From the NCBI RefSeq assembly GCF_001465835.2, contig NZ_CP013661.2, positions 1,116,001 to 1,180,000 of the forward strand: a stretch of 64,000 nucleotides of DNA, in the 5' to 3' direction. Shown here piece after piece: positions 42,544 through 51,268 of the stretch. The DNA is from Planococcus kocurii (GTDB taxonomy: Bacteria > Bacillota > Bacilli > Bacillales_A > Planococcaceae). A program made the position numbers and the translations under genes. The notes under the pieces are model-generated. The model was not told the origin of the DNA, made no database searches, and worked only from the letters and a program-made list of their open reading frames with translations. The number at the start of each line of letters is the position of its first letter. The stretch's first letter is position 1.

Positions 42544-43709
42544 TTTTGACACTCCTTCTGGTAAGCGATAGTTCCTTTGCAAATGGTCATTTGGACCGTG
42601 AAGCTGTTGTCTAGTATCGCTATATCGGCGTCCAGATCAACTTGTATTTTGCCTTTATTCGAAAGCTTGAGATCTTTTGCTGCGTTGGCTGAAGTCATTG
42701 CCACCAGCTCGTTTAAGCTACAGCCTGTGAGTGACTGGACATTTTGAACAGCTTTTTCCATCGTCAGAATGCTGCCGGCCAACGTCCCATCGGCAAGCCG
42801 TGCATCTTTGTCAGTAACTTGTACATCTTGTCCACCCAAGTCATAAACACCCGGTGGTAGACCTTTGGCGCGCATGGCATCGGTGATAAGGATCAGTCGT
42901 TTTGCTCCTTTTTGGCGGAAAGCTAGTTCAACAGAAGAGGCATGACTGTGAATAAAATCAGCAATTACTTCTACGGTTAAGCTTTCTTCTACTAACGCCG
43001 CACCGACTACCCCTGGATTGCGGTGATGAAATGGACTCATTTGGTTGTACAGATGCGTCACGTGACTGGCACCTGAACGAACCGCTGCTTGCACTTCCTC
43101 AAATGTAGCATCTGAATGGCCAATCGATGCAATGATGCCCTCATCCGTCAAACTTTTAATCACAGCCAATCCATTTGTCGTTTCTGGAGCAATTGTCAGC
43201 AAACGAATTTGGTTGCCGCTAAGTTTTTGCCAGTTTTGGAATTGTGTTAAAGACGGCTCGATAATATGTTCAATTGGCTGTGCTCCGGCTCGTTTATCGG
43301 AAATGAACGGTCCTTCTAAATGGACACCCAGCATTTCGGCTTGTCCATCCTGTGCTTGAAACTTCTCGATGTTTTGCAAAGCCGCTGAAATTGCGCTGTC
43401 TGTTTGAGTCATCGTCGTTGCCAGAAAACTCGTTGTGCCTTCTTTTGGCAATGCCCCGGCTAATCCTGCTAACGCTTCCGGTGTTGCATCCATCGTATCG
43501 TGTCCTGCAGCTCCGTGAATATGAATGTCAATAAATCCAGGAAACGCTGTCCAATTTTTGCCGATTGCGTCTACATAGCTATCTGCTTGGGCATCGATTT
43601 TTTCAGCAACTCGACTTATTTTTCCGTCTTCAATGAGGATATCCCCAACGAAGCTTTGGTTAATAGCATCTGCAATGGTAATGCCTGAAATTAATATACT
43701 GTTCTTCAT
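42540..43709 (-). CDS. nagA: N-acetylglucosamine-6-phosphate deacetylase
   Basis: A 389-residue amidohydrolase with GFIDIHIHGAAGHDTMDA (metal HxH, ~56-72), the Glu in GVHLEGPFIS (~125), His in SIGHSDATFEE (~190) and HLYNQMSPFHHRNPG, and the catalytic Asp in LITDAMRA (~270). It deacetylates GlcNAc-6-P before NagB. AAGGAG lies 8 bp before the ATG at 43709. A hairpin with T-run separates it from nagE upstream, which may adjust the ratio of permease to enzymes. Confidence 0.95.
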   Translation of the reverse strand: MKNSILISGITIADAINQSFVGDILIEDGKISRVAEKIDAQADSYVDAIGKNWTAFPGFIDIHIHGAAGHDTMDATPEALAGLAGALPKEGTTSFLATTMTQTDSAISAALQNIEKFQAQDGQAEMLGVHLEGPFISDKRAGAQPIEHIIEPSLTQFQNWQKLSGNQIRLLTIAPETTNGLAVIKSLTDEGIIASIGHSDATFEEVQAAVRSGASHVTHLYNQMSPFHHRNPGVVGAALVEESLTVEVIADFIHSHASSVELAFRQKGAKRLILITDAMRAKGLPPGVYDLGGQDVQVTDKDARLADGTLAGSILTMEKAVQNVQSLTGCSLNELVAMTSANAAKDLKLSNKGKIQVDLDADIAILDNSFTVQMTICKGTIAYQKECQK

Positions 43710-43725
43710 GTAGACCACTCCTTGC

Positions 43726-43763
43726 GAAAAACCAGGAAAATCGCGGTGGATGTCCCTGGTTTT
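43726..43763 (-). terminator. Intercistronic hairpin between nagE and nagA
   Basis: A 9-bp stem AAAACCAGG/CCTGGTTTT with an 18-nt loop and T5 on the minus strand. It probably allows read-through, because no separate nagA promoter is evident. Confidence 0.6.
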
Positions 43764-43773
43764 CCGGCTCGTA

Positions 43774-45690
43774 TTATTCGACTTTCAAAATCGAAGCTGT
43801 TCCTTGTTCTTGGAAACCATTTTTTAACATCGTTACTTTTTGTTCTGTTAAGTTTGTGAAAATCACAGGCGTCGCAACAGACGGCGCATTGGCTTTTAAG
43901 AATGTTAAATCTAGTTTCAGCAAGGCATTTCCGCGTTGAACAAGTTGACCTTGTTCTACCAAAGTCTCAAAACCTTCACCTTTAAGTTTTACAGTATCCA
44001 AACCAACATGAATCAATAATTCAATTCCGGTATCTGTTTCGATACCAATGGCATGTTTTGTTGGGAATACGCTAACAATACGACCATCAACTGGCGAATG
44101 GAGAACGTTGCCGGTCGGCATAATCGCAAAGCCTTGCCCCATCATGCCTTGTGCAAATACATCATCTGGCACTTCTGATAGTGGAATAATTTCTCCTTGA
44201 ATCGGCATTTCAAAATCTTTAGCGATAATTTGTTTCATTGCAGGTTCTTCTGTTGTTTCGTTTTTCGTACCAGCAGTTTCAGAACTAGCAGCTGGAGCTG
44301 GATTGCCATTTGCTAAGCGCGGCTTCATGGCATCTCCTAGAAATTCAACAGCTGTGCCGATTACGACTTGTACGTTTGTTTTATTGATTTTCATAACGCC
44401 CATAGCACCATGACGTTTCAATTCTTTTTCATTGACCAAATCAGAATCTTTAACAGTCATGCGTAGACGTGTCGTACAATAGCCGACTGCAGTAATATTA
44501 TCAACACCGCCAAGTCCTTCAATTGTGTGGTAGGCTCTTACATCAACTGCTGTATTGCTTGAGTTTGCATTTTCTGCACCCTCTTCGTCCTCGTCTTCAC
44601 GACCAGGCGTTTTCAAATCTAATTTGATAATCAAGAAGTAGAAGATAAAGAAGTAAATAACGCCGACCACTAACCCCATGACCAGCAGCAGCAATGGATT
44701 TTTGGCTAAGCCATAGTTCAAGACAAAGTCAATCGCTCCGGCAGAGAAACCGAAACCGTGATGGATATCCAATGCATAAGCAACCATCATCGAACCACCG
44801 GTTAACAATGCATGGACAACATATAAAATTGGAGATAAGAACATGAATGAGAACTCAATTGGTTCTGTAATTCCTGTTAAAAACGATGTAAAAGCGATAC
44901 TGAACAACATACCCCCAACGATCGCTTTGCGTTCTTTTTTAGCAGTTGCATACATAGCGAGACACGCTGCAGGCAGACCAAACATCATAATCGGGAAGAA
45001 ACCAGATAGGAATGGACCCGCTGTTGGGTCACCTTTTAGGAAACGGTTAATTTCTCCGCGCACAACTTCTCCAGAAGCATCGGTAAATGTTCCGAAATCA
45101 AACCAGACAACCGTGTTGATGACGTGATGCAAACCAGTTGGTAGCAATAAACGGTTCAAGAAACCATAAGCACCTACACCAAACATGCCTGCATTTAAAA
45201 TCCACTCCCCCGCACTGTCGATTCCTTCTTGAATTGGAGGCCAAGCGTAACCCAGTAACCCAGCTAAAATGGTCATGGTCGCAGCGGTGATTATTGGCAC
45301 AAATCGCCGTCCCCCGAAAAACGCAAGCCATTGCGGGAATTTCACATTGTAGAATTTATTATATAGAAGACCTCCGACGATACCGGATAAAATCCCAGCA
45401 AAAACGCCCATGTTAATCGTTTCGTTAATCGTTACGATCGATGAAGTTAGTACGAGATAAGCAACCGCACCGGCTAAAGCCGCTCCACCATTGCCATCAT
45501 GAGCAAGGCCCATGGCAATACCAATGGCAAAAATGATGGCCAAGTTATCGATAATTCCAGCACCGGCAGCCGACATAAACGGAATGCCAAGCATATCTTC
45601 TTGTCCAAAACGCAGCAGCAATGCAGCAGCTGGCAATGTAGCAATCGGGAACATCAACGATTTCCCTATTTTCTGTAGAAAACTGAACAT
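43774..45690 (-). CDS. nagE: PTS N-acetylglucosamine transporter EIICBA
   Basis: A 638-residue three-domain permease: EIIC membrane domain (1 to ~365, ten or so helices), EIIB with phospho-Cys in GYCTTRLRM (~405) and EIIA with phospho-His in LLIHVGLDT (~560). It imports and phosphorylates GlcNAc to GlcNAc-6-P. AAGGGGTGG lies 6 bp before the ATG at 45690; an upstream ATG at 45726 lacks a site and extends into the promoter. First gene of the nag operon with a NagR box and a cre upstream. Confidence 0.95.
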   Translation of the reverse strand: MFSFLQKIGKSLMFPIATLPAAALLLRFGQEDMLGIPFMSAAGAGIIDNLAIIFAIGIAMGLAHDGNGGAALAGAVAYLVLTSSIVTINETINMGVFAGILSGIVGGLLYNKFYNVKFPQWLAFFGGRRFVPIITAATMTILAGLLGYAWPPIQEGIDSAGEWILNAGMFGVGAYGFLNRLLLPTGLHHVINTVVWFDFGTFTDASGEVVRGEINRFLKGDPTAGPFLSGFFPIMMFGLPAACLAMYATAKKERKAIVGGMLFSIAFTSFLTGITEPIEFSFMFLSPILYVVHALLTGGSMMVAYALDIHHGFGFSAGAIDFVLNYGLAKNPLLLLVMGLVVGVIYFFIFYFLIIKLDLKTPGREDEDEEGAENANSSNTAVDVRAYHTIEGLGGVDNITAVGYCTTRLRMTVKDSDLVNEKELKRHGAMGVMKINKTNVQVVIGTAVEFLGDAMKPRLANGNPAPAASSETAGTKNETTEEPAMKQIIAKDFEMPIQGEIIPLSEVPDDVFAQGMMGQGFAIMPTGNVLHSPVDGRIVSVFPTKHAIGIETDTGIELLIHVGLDTVKLKGEGFETLVEQGQLVQRGNALLKLDLTFLKANAPSVATPVIFTNLTEQKVTMLKNGFQEQGTASILKVE

Positions 45691-45724
45691 AAATTTCCAC
45701 CCCTTTAATGTATTCTTAATTTTC

Positions 45725-45757
45725 ACTATAGCTACAATCGGTATAGTTGTCTATACC
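45725..45757 (-). promoter_or_regulatory. nagE promoter with overlapping NagR operator
   Basis: On the minus strand TAGACA (45748-45753), 17 bp, TATAGT (45725-45730). The -35 is embedded in a perfect dyad GGTATAG-TTGT-CTATACC (45740-45757), which resembles the TGGTCTAGACCA-type NagR/DasR box. Repressor binding would block polymerase. Confidence 0.75.
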
Positions 45758-45780
45758 AATTTGAGAATTAATGAAAATAA

Positions 45781-45795
45781 AGTAAGCGTTTTCTT
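45781..45795. promoter_or_regulatory. cre-like (CcpA) site upstream of nagE
   Basis: AAGAAAACGCTTACT on the minus strand fits the cre consensus with one mismatch, ~30 bp upstream of the -35. Confidence 0.55.
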
Positions 45796-45887
45796 ATGAA
45801 TGCAGAAAAACTTTGGCGTTTTTTATATAGCGGAACTTGGACGGCACGGGTAGCGAGAAAATTAGGGCGTCTTGAGATTGGCTCTTA

Positions 45888-45919
45888 GCGCACGGCATGT
45901 TTTTCTGCCGTGCTTTTTT
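45888..45919 (+). terminator. Orphan terminator (cassette copy B)
   Basis: Stem GCACGGCA/TGCCGTGC with T6 on the plus strand, followed by GTGTAATTGGTG. No plus-strand gene lies upstream, since nagE runs leftward. Near-identical to the nag operon terminator at 39985-40016 but in the opposite orientation, and followed by array 6. Confidence 0.88.
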
Positions 45920-45941
45920 GTGTAATTGGTGGATTACGGGG

Positions 45942-46620
45942 AACGTGCGTATTTTTCCAGGAGCGTGCATAGCCAGCTTCCGAGCGTGCGTATTTTTCCA
46001 GGAGCGTGCGTATCCAGCTTCCGAACGCGCGTATTTTTCCTGGAGCGTGCGTATCCATCTTCTGAACGCGCGTATTTCTCAGGAGCGTGCGTATCTAGCT
46101 TCTGAACGCGCGTATTTTCAGGAGCGTGCGTATCCAGCTTCCGAACGCGCGTATTTTTCCTGGAGCGTGCGTATCCAGCTTCCGAACGTGCGTATTTTTT
46201 CAGGAGCGTGCGTATCCAGCTTCCGAACGTGCGTATTTTTTCAGGAGCGTGCGTATTTCTCAGGAACGTGCGTATCCAGCTTCCGAGCGTGCGTATTTTT
46301 CAGGAGCGTGCGTATCCAGCTTCCGAACGTGCGTATTTCTCAGGAGCGTGCGTATCCAGCTTCCGAACGTGCGTATTTTTCCAGGAGCGTGCATATCCAT
46401 CTTCCGAACGTGCGTATTTTTCCAGGAGCGTGCGTATTTCTCAGGAACGTGCGTATCCAGCTTCCGAACGTGCGTATTTTTCCAGGAGCGTGCATATCCA
46501 GCTTCCGAGCGTGCGTATTTTTCCTGGAGCGTGCATAGCCATCTTCCGAACGCGCGTATTTTTCCTGGAGCGTGCGTATCCAGCTTCCGAGCGTGCGTAT
46601 TTTTCCTGGAGCGTGCATAG
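45942..46620 (+). repeat. Phased word array 6: 34 copies of an ACGTGCGTA core
   Basis: The core A(A/G)CG(T/C)GC(G/A)TA begins at 45942, 45962, 45983, 46003 and so on to 46610, 34 times, with spacing alternating 21 and 20 bp (a few 18 or 19). Spacers alternate between CCAGCTTCCG-like and TTTTTCCWGG-like, giving a ~41-bp dimer. The core is the same as in array 5. Apparent overlapping ORFs on both strands arise because the unit has no stop codon in most frames. The stretch 45796-45887 holds nothing recognisable. Confidence 0.95.
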
Positions 46621-46655
46621 CCATCTCCCACTCAACACCCAACGAGATTTTCTCC

Positions 46656-46703
46656 ACAAAAAAACTGCAACTAACTCGAACTAATCGAGTTAGTTGCAGT
46701 TTG
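46656..46703. terminator. Bidirectional terminator after mupG
   Basis: An 18-bp perfect stem (46662-46679 with 46685-46702, AAACTGCAACTAACTCGA) with a 5-nt loop and A/T-runs. Confidence 0.95.
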
Positions 46704-46719
46704 AAAAGTTAATTTTTCT

Positions 46720-47772
46720 TCAAATCCACTTTATTTGAAATTTAACTCCGCCTTTTATGAATGCTAGTAAAGCAAGATCTTCTTCTATCACTTTGCCAAT
46801 CACATTCACTTTATCATCAGCTGGCAAATCCCTTTTTGTAATTTGCAGCTCACCTCTATAGCGTCCGTACTGTTCATTATCCACGGTGATGCTTCCTTTA
46901 CTTCGAAAAATAGTGTTTTCGGACTTTAGTAAATGAGTGCCGATCAAGCCATATTGACGAGATTCCATTGACCGAATGCAATCACGAGCAGCATCCCACC
47001 GATTGGTTTGAGCCGGCATCTCATCTAGTTGCACAAAATTCTTTGCTCTCAGAGAAATAATCCCTTGCCCAAACATCTCAAATTGCTGCAAGCTTTTCTC
47101 GCTGAGCGTGATATCACCAATCAGTACTTTATCCACTGCCCCATTTTCTTTTAAATATAGATACGCTTCAAAAGGAGCCATTCCCCGATGTTCTTCTAAA
47201 GTTGGTAACCCTTTGTACAAAGGGCCTCGAAGAGTTTTGTCTCCCGGGATAAACGCCATTACCGTCAAGCCTTCGCTTTTTAACCATAGATTTGTTTTCA
47301 CAAACTCCATGGCATCTAACCCAGTTTCTGGTCGCGGATAAAAATTATGCCACATTTCTACAGTTTCTTTCTGCATCCCAGATTCCACTAATGCAGCAAG
47401 TCCCTCTTTAGTCAATGTGCTGGCGTTTAATGCGATTTTCATCTTGTGCGACAAAGCAGCAATTATTTGGTCATCGACTCCATAATCAATTCGTAAACCA
47501 GTGACGCCCCAGTCCAACAAACCTTCTGCATTGTGCCAATCAAAGCCAAGGTGAGCCAAAGATTGCGGCGCAATATCCGCTACTAACTCCATATCAAATT
47601 GCTGCGCCCAGTTTCCTAGTTGCTGCAATCGTTCTTTGTAGAGGCGCGGATTGTCCTCTGGTATATGGAGTGAAGTAAAAATAGCGGCAAATCCGTTTTT
47701 GCTCAACCGTTCAATATAAGGTTTTAAGTGTGTGAAAGACTCGTCGCCCAAATACACCGAAATACCAAGCAT
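46720..47772 (-). CDS. mupG: 6-phospho-N-acetylmuramidase MupG (DUF871)
   Basis: A 350-residue DUF871 protein: N-terminal TIM barrel (LGISVYLGDESFTHLKPYIERLSKNGFAAIFTSLHIPED) and a small C-terminal beta domain (~240-350). MupG cleaves MurNAc-6-P-GlcNAc, the product of MurP uptake, to MurNAc-6-P and GlcNAc. GAGGAG lies 8 bp before the ATG at 47772, which excludes a 47-residue N-terminal extension that would run into murP. Last gene of the murQ-murP-mupG unit. Confidence 0.93.
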   Translation of the reverse strand: MLGISVYLGDESFTHLKPYIERLSKNGFAAIFTSLHIPEDNPRLYKERLQQLGNWAQQFDMELVADIAPQSLAHLGFDWHNAEGLLDWGVTGLRIDYGVDDQIIAALSHKMKIALNASTLTKEGLAALVESGMQKETVEMWHNFYPRPETGLDAMEFVKTNLWLKSEGLTVMAFIPGDKTLRGPLYKGLPTLEEHRGMAPFEAYLYLKENGAVDKVLIGDITLSEKSLQQFEMFGQGIISLRAKNFVQLDEMPAQTNRWDAARDCIRSMESRQYGLIGTHLLKSENTIFRSKGSITVDNEQYGRYRGELQITKRDLPADDKVNVIGKVIEEDLALLAFIKGGVKFQIKWI

Positions 47773-47819
47773 TTTGTCAGCTCCTCTGAATAGAAAAAAG
47801 AGAGATTTCTCTCCCTTTT

Positions 47820-49199
47820 TTAAATACCTTCTGCCATCTCTTCTTTGAACCCAAACAGATATGTAAAGATGAATCCAAAAACATACGAAACAACCAATCC
47901 AACAAAGTACCAAACATATTTATTTTCAGCAATTAAAGGAATCAATGAAATACCGGATACTCCGATTCCAAGAGCGGCGGTCTGCATAACTGCTTGGAAC
48001 GCGCCTCCAAATGCAGCTCCCATACAAGCTGTAATAAACGGTCGACCCAGTGGTAATGTCACACCGTAAAGCAAAGGTTCTCCGATACCAAGAAAACCTA
48101 CAGGCAATGCGCCTTTAATAATATTCTTTAAACGCTGATTTTTTGTTTTCACAAATACCGCAATCGTTGCACCAACTTGACCTGCTCCAGCCATTGCTAA
48201 GATCGGCAGTAACGCTGTCGCACCTACAGTGTTCATCAACTCTAAGTGAATCGGTGTCAGTCCATGGTGCAATCCAAGCATAACAAGCGGCAAGAAGAAC
48301 CCTGCCAGAATCGCACCCGCTACAGCGCCACCAACATCAAGTACAGAAGTTAATACGGTCATGATGCCATCTGATAAAACACCGGCGACTGGCACAATCG
48401 CATAAAGAGCGAAGAATCCGACGATTAATAGCGTAAAGAGTGGTGTAAATAAAATATCCACCGAACTATGCATCACTTTACGAACATTTTTCTCAACAAA
48501 CGTCATCAACCAAGCAGCAAAGATGACACCAAACAATCCGCCTCTGCCCACAATTAATGGTTCTCCGTAAATCACGATATCCGCTAACAATGGATTAAAC
48601 AAAATTCCGCCGGCAATCGCGCCTAGTACCGGTGTTCCTCCAAATTCTTTTGCTGTGTTCCAACCAACTAAAATCGCTAAGTAGGCAAATACCGTGCTGC
48701 CGAGCAATAATAAAATCTGCATCCATGTTTCCGTTCGATCAGCACCACCATTTATTGCAAAGTTAGCTGCTCCGTTAATCAGTCCTGAAGCGACTAATCC
48801 AGGAATCAATGGAATAAAGATATTTCCCACACTACGCAAAAACAATTTGAAAGGTGTTTTGTTTTTTTCTTTTAATTTTGCTTTTTTCATCACGGCTTTT
48901 TCTTCGAAACTCATGTTATCTTCATTAATATCGGCCATTTCCCCAATAGACAGTCCCGTTTCGTTGCTCATTTCAGCTGCTACTTTATTAACCGTACCCG
49001 GGCCTATAACAATTTGAAGCGTATCGTCTTCGACAACACCCATTACCCCGTCTACACGCTTGAGTTCATTAAGATTTACTTTGCTGTCATCTTTAAGTGA
49101 TAATCTCAATCGTGTCATACAATGCGCGACTTGCTGAACATTCTCTTTCCCACCAATTTTCTCGAGAATATCCTTCGCCATTTGTTGTTCTTTTTTCAT
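47820..49199 (-). CDS. murP: PTS EIIBC, MurNAc (or MurNAc-GlcNAc) permease
   Basis: A 459-residue permease: EIIB at the N-terminus with phospho-Cys27 (AHCMTRLRL), then EIIC (~110-455) with about ten helices. It lacks an EIIA domain, so it must borrow one, as MurP proteins do; NagE's EIIA is a candidate. Position between murQ and mupG supports MurNAc-type substrates. GGAGGGG precedes the ATG. Confidence 0.93.
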   Translation of the reverse strand: MKKEQQMAKDILEKIGGKENVQQVAHCMTRLRLSLKDDSKVNLNELKRVDGVMGVVEDDTLQIVIGPGTVNKVAAEMSNETGLSIGEMADINEDNMSFEEKAVMKKAKLKEKNKTPFKLFLRSVGNIFIPLIPGLVASGLINGAANFAINGGADRTETWMQILLLLGSTVFAYLAILVGWNTAKEFGGTPVLGAIAGGILFNPLLADIVIYGEPLIVGRGGLFGVIFAAWLMTFVEKNVRKVMHSSVDILFTPLFTLLIVGFFALYAIVPVAGVLSDGIMTVLTSVLDVGGAVAGAILAGFFLPLVMLGLHHGLTPIHLELMNTVGATALLPILAMAGAGQVGATIAVFVKTKNQRLKNIIKGALPVGFLGIGEPLLYGVTLPLGRPFITACMGAAFGGAFQAVMQTAALGIGVSGISLIPLIAENKYVWYFVGLVVSYVFGFIFTYLFGFKEEMAEGI

Positions 49200-49223
49200 A
49201 CAACCCCTCCGCTCCCCTAACTG

Positions 49224-50108
49224 TTATAAAGCTTTGCGAACAAATCCACCTGCTATTTCCAGTTTTTCAATTGCTTGTTCTTTTGTACAATCTAGTAAAC
49301 TCATCACAATTGCTGTCTTCACGTGACCATCCGCTTTTTCATAAAAACGCTCTGCAGCATCGTAATCGACTTGCGTTGCATCCATAATAATCCGTTTGGA
49401 CCGCTCAATCAGTTTTGCGTTCGTCGCTTGGACATCAACCATCAAATTCCCATAAACTTTCCCTACGCCAATCATCGCAGCTGTTGAAATCATATTGAGT
49501 ACGAGCTTTTGAGCAGTTCCGGCTTTTAGACGTGTAGAACCCGTTAATACTTCTGCACCTGTTTCGATCTCGATTGCGGTATCGGCAAATTCACTGATTT
49601 CCGATTGTGTATTGCAGGAAACGGCGACTGTCCCCGCACCCATTTGTTTAGCATATTGAAGTGCGCCAATAACATAGGGTGTACGACCACTTGCTGCAAT
49701 GCCGACAACTGTATCATTTTTCGTTAAAGAAACCGCTTTCAAATCATCCATCCCGAATTGACGACTATCTTCCACACCTTCAATCGCTGTCTTTATCGCT
49801 TCTGCACCACCTGCAATAATTCCAACGACTTGATTTGGTGAGACACCAAAAGTCGGCACACATTCAACTGCATCCAAAATTCCTAAACGCCCACTCGTTC
49901 CAGCGCCAATATAGATCAATCTGCCCTTCGCCTTAAAGGAATGGATTACTTTTTCAACCGCTTCTTCAATGCTCGCCAATTCTTTTTCAATGATTCCTGG
50001 AACACTTTTGTCTTCTTGGTTCATCGTTTTCAATATTTCTAGCACTGACATTTCATCCATTTTCATGGTGTTGTTGTTACGCTTTTCTGTGGACAAGTTT
50101 TCCAGCAT
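49224..50108 (-). CDS. murQ: N-acetylmuramic acid 6-phosphate etherase
   Basis: A 294-residue SIS-domain etherase: LIYIGAGTSGRLGILDAVECVPTFG (~64-88), the catalytic Glu in this segment, and GIAASGRTPYVIGAL (~138). The C-terminal helical domain is present. It removes lactate from MurNAc-6-P to give GlcNAc-6-P, which feeds NagA/NagB. First gene of the unit, with its own promoter and a MurR-like dyad. Confidence 0.95.
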   Translation of the reverse strand: MLENLSTEKRNNNTMKMDEMSVLEILKTMNQEDKSVPGIIEKELASIEEAVEKVIHSFKAKGRLIYIGAGTSGRLGILDAVECVPTFGVSPNQVVGIIAGGAEAIKTAIEGVEDSRQFGMDDLKAVSLTKNDTVVGIAASGRTPYVIGALQYAKQMGAGTVAVSCNTQSEISEFADTAIEIETGAEVLTGSTRLKAGTAQKLVLNMISTAAMIGVGKVYGNLMVDVQATNAKLIERSKRIIMDATQVDYDAAERFYEKADGHVKTAIVMSLLDCTKEQAIEKLEIAGGFVRKAL

Positions 50109-50144
50109 CAGCTCACCCCTTCTTTACATTTATTTGTTGTCTTC

Positions 50145-50172
50145 ATTCTATCCTCAAGAAACTTAATGTCAA
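50145..50172 (-). promoter_or_regulatory. murQ promoter
   Basis: Minus strand TTGACA (50167-50172), 16-bp spacer, TAGAAT (50145-50150), ~37 bp before the murQ start. Confidence 0.75.
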
Positions 50173-50189
50173 TATATTTTAAAAAAATA

Positions 50190-50206
50190 ATGAATTTTAA
50201 TTTCAT
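50190..50206. promoter_or_regulatory. Candidate MurR operator
   Basis: ATGAATTTTAATTTCAT is a 17-bp near-palindrome just upstream of the murQ -35, with an overlapping TTTCATGAAA. RpiR-type regulators bind AT-rich dyads of this kind. Assignment is inference. Confidence 0.5.
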
Positions 50207-50216
50207 GAAACTCTAT

Positions 50217-50242
50217 AAAAAAAGAGCCGAATCATCGACTCT
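50217..50242 (-). terminator. Rho-independent terminator after murR
   Basis: Stem AGAGTCGA/TCGGCTCT (one G-U) with TGAT loop and T7 on the minus strand, right at the murR stop. Confidence 0.83.
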
Positions 50243-51090
50243 TATCTTCTCAAGCGTTCCATTTCACCGCGTGCATCATAATATTGCTGCAATACTTTTT
50301 CTCCAACATGATGGAAAATACTCAAATACAAGGTATCGATCACAGTCAATTGCGTCATACGAGAAGCAAGACTGCCAATGCGAAAATCTTGTTCGACGTT
50401 TGGTGTACATAAGTGAACATCCGCTTCTTTGTATAAAGGAGATTTGCTAAGTGTGGTGATAGCAATGACAGTCGCGCCTTTTCTTTGAGCGAATCGAGTA
50501 AGCTCTAGCACATCTTTTGTTTTACCGGATGTACTAATCGCAACAAAAACATCCTTTTCAGTCAAATGCGGAATCACAGAAAGCATATGATGGAAATCCA
50601 ATGAAGTAATCGAGTGATACCCAAGTTTCGTGAATTTATATTGCGCATCGACTGCAGCTGTTGAAGAACCGCCAACGCCAAAAAACACGATTTTTCGTGC
50701 ATCGCGAATTGCATCTACCGCTTTGGTTAACTCTTTGCGATCTAGTGAATCGGCACAAGATTCAATTGCTGACTTGTTGACATGAATTACTTTATGAAAA
50801 AGGTCATAGGGCGAGTCTTTTTTATTTAATACTGAAAAATCCGTTAAACTTGTATCTGTTAAAGTTAAGTCTTTCATCAAAGCAAGCTTAAAAGATTTAT
50901 AACTTCCAATACCGATGGACTTACAAAAACGAATAATGGTCGCTTCACTCACAGCTGCTTTTTTTGAAAGTTCTTTTGTCGTCATATGAGGAACCGCTTC
51001 AGAATTCCCAAGAACATACTCTCCAATGCGACGCTCTGCTTCCGATAATTCCAAAAGCGCTTGTTCGATTTTCTGTCTTAAAGAAGTCAT
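50242..51090 (-). CDS. murR: RpiR-family regulator MurR
   Basis: A 282-residue RpiR regulator: N-terminal HTH (MTTKELSKKAAVSEATIIRFCKSIG, ~35-60) and a C-terminal SIS domain (~125-255) with VFFGVGGSSTAAVDAQYKF and VAISTSGKTKDVLELTRFA that binds MurNAc-6-P. It lies upstream of murQ on the same strand but is separated by a terminator, so it probably regulates murQ-murP-mupG in trans. AGGAGG precedes the ATG. Confidence 0.93.
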   Translation of the reverse strand: MTSLRQKIEQALLELSEAERRIGEYVLGNSEAVPHMTTKELSKKAAVSEATIIRFCKSIGIGSYKSFKLALMKDLTLTDTSLTDFSVLNKKDSPYDLFHKVIHVNKSAIESCADSLDRKELTKAVDAIRDARKIVFFGVGGSSTAAVDAQYKFTKLGYHSITSLDFHHMLSVIPHLTEKDVFVAISTSGKTKDVLELTRFAQRKGATVIAITTLSKSPLYKEADVHLCTPNVEQDFRIGSLASRMTQLTVIDTLYLSIFHHVGEKVLQQYYDARGEMERLRR

Positions 51091-51198
51091 TTTGAACCTC
51101 CTGTAATTCTGTTTGTATATGCTGAATCTATTATCTTAAACTCTTTTGTTCATCTTATATAGCATACACGATTTTTTTAGTAGTCAGCTATTTTTTTG

Positions 51199-51227
51199 TT
51201 GACAGTTTCTTGAAACAAGCATAGAGT
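51199..51227 (+). promoter_or_regulatory. Promoter of K+ transporter gene
   Basis: TTGACA (51199-51204), 17 bp, TAGAGT (51222-51227); the spacer contains the dyad GTTTC-TT-GAAAC. Confidence 0.65.
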
Positions 51228-51268
51228 AGGCTCATATTTTATTTCTATAGGATGAGGAAGTGTCTGGT

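Noticed and set aside
45942-46620. Plasmid-type iteron origin of replication
   Set aside because: The ~21-bp spacing is iteron-like, but there is no rep gene, no DnaA-box cluster or AT-rich unwinding region nearby, and similar arrays occur at six other chromosomal intergenic sites.
45897-46684. Several overlapping reading frames on both strands over array 6, encoding RAYPASERAYF- or YARSEAG-like repeats
   Set aside because: Same artefact: a stop-free ~41-bp repeat. No starts with ribosome sites; frames overlap on both strands.
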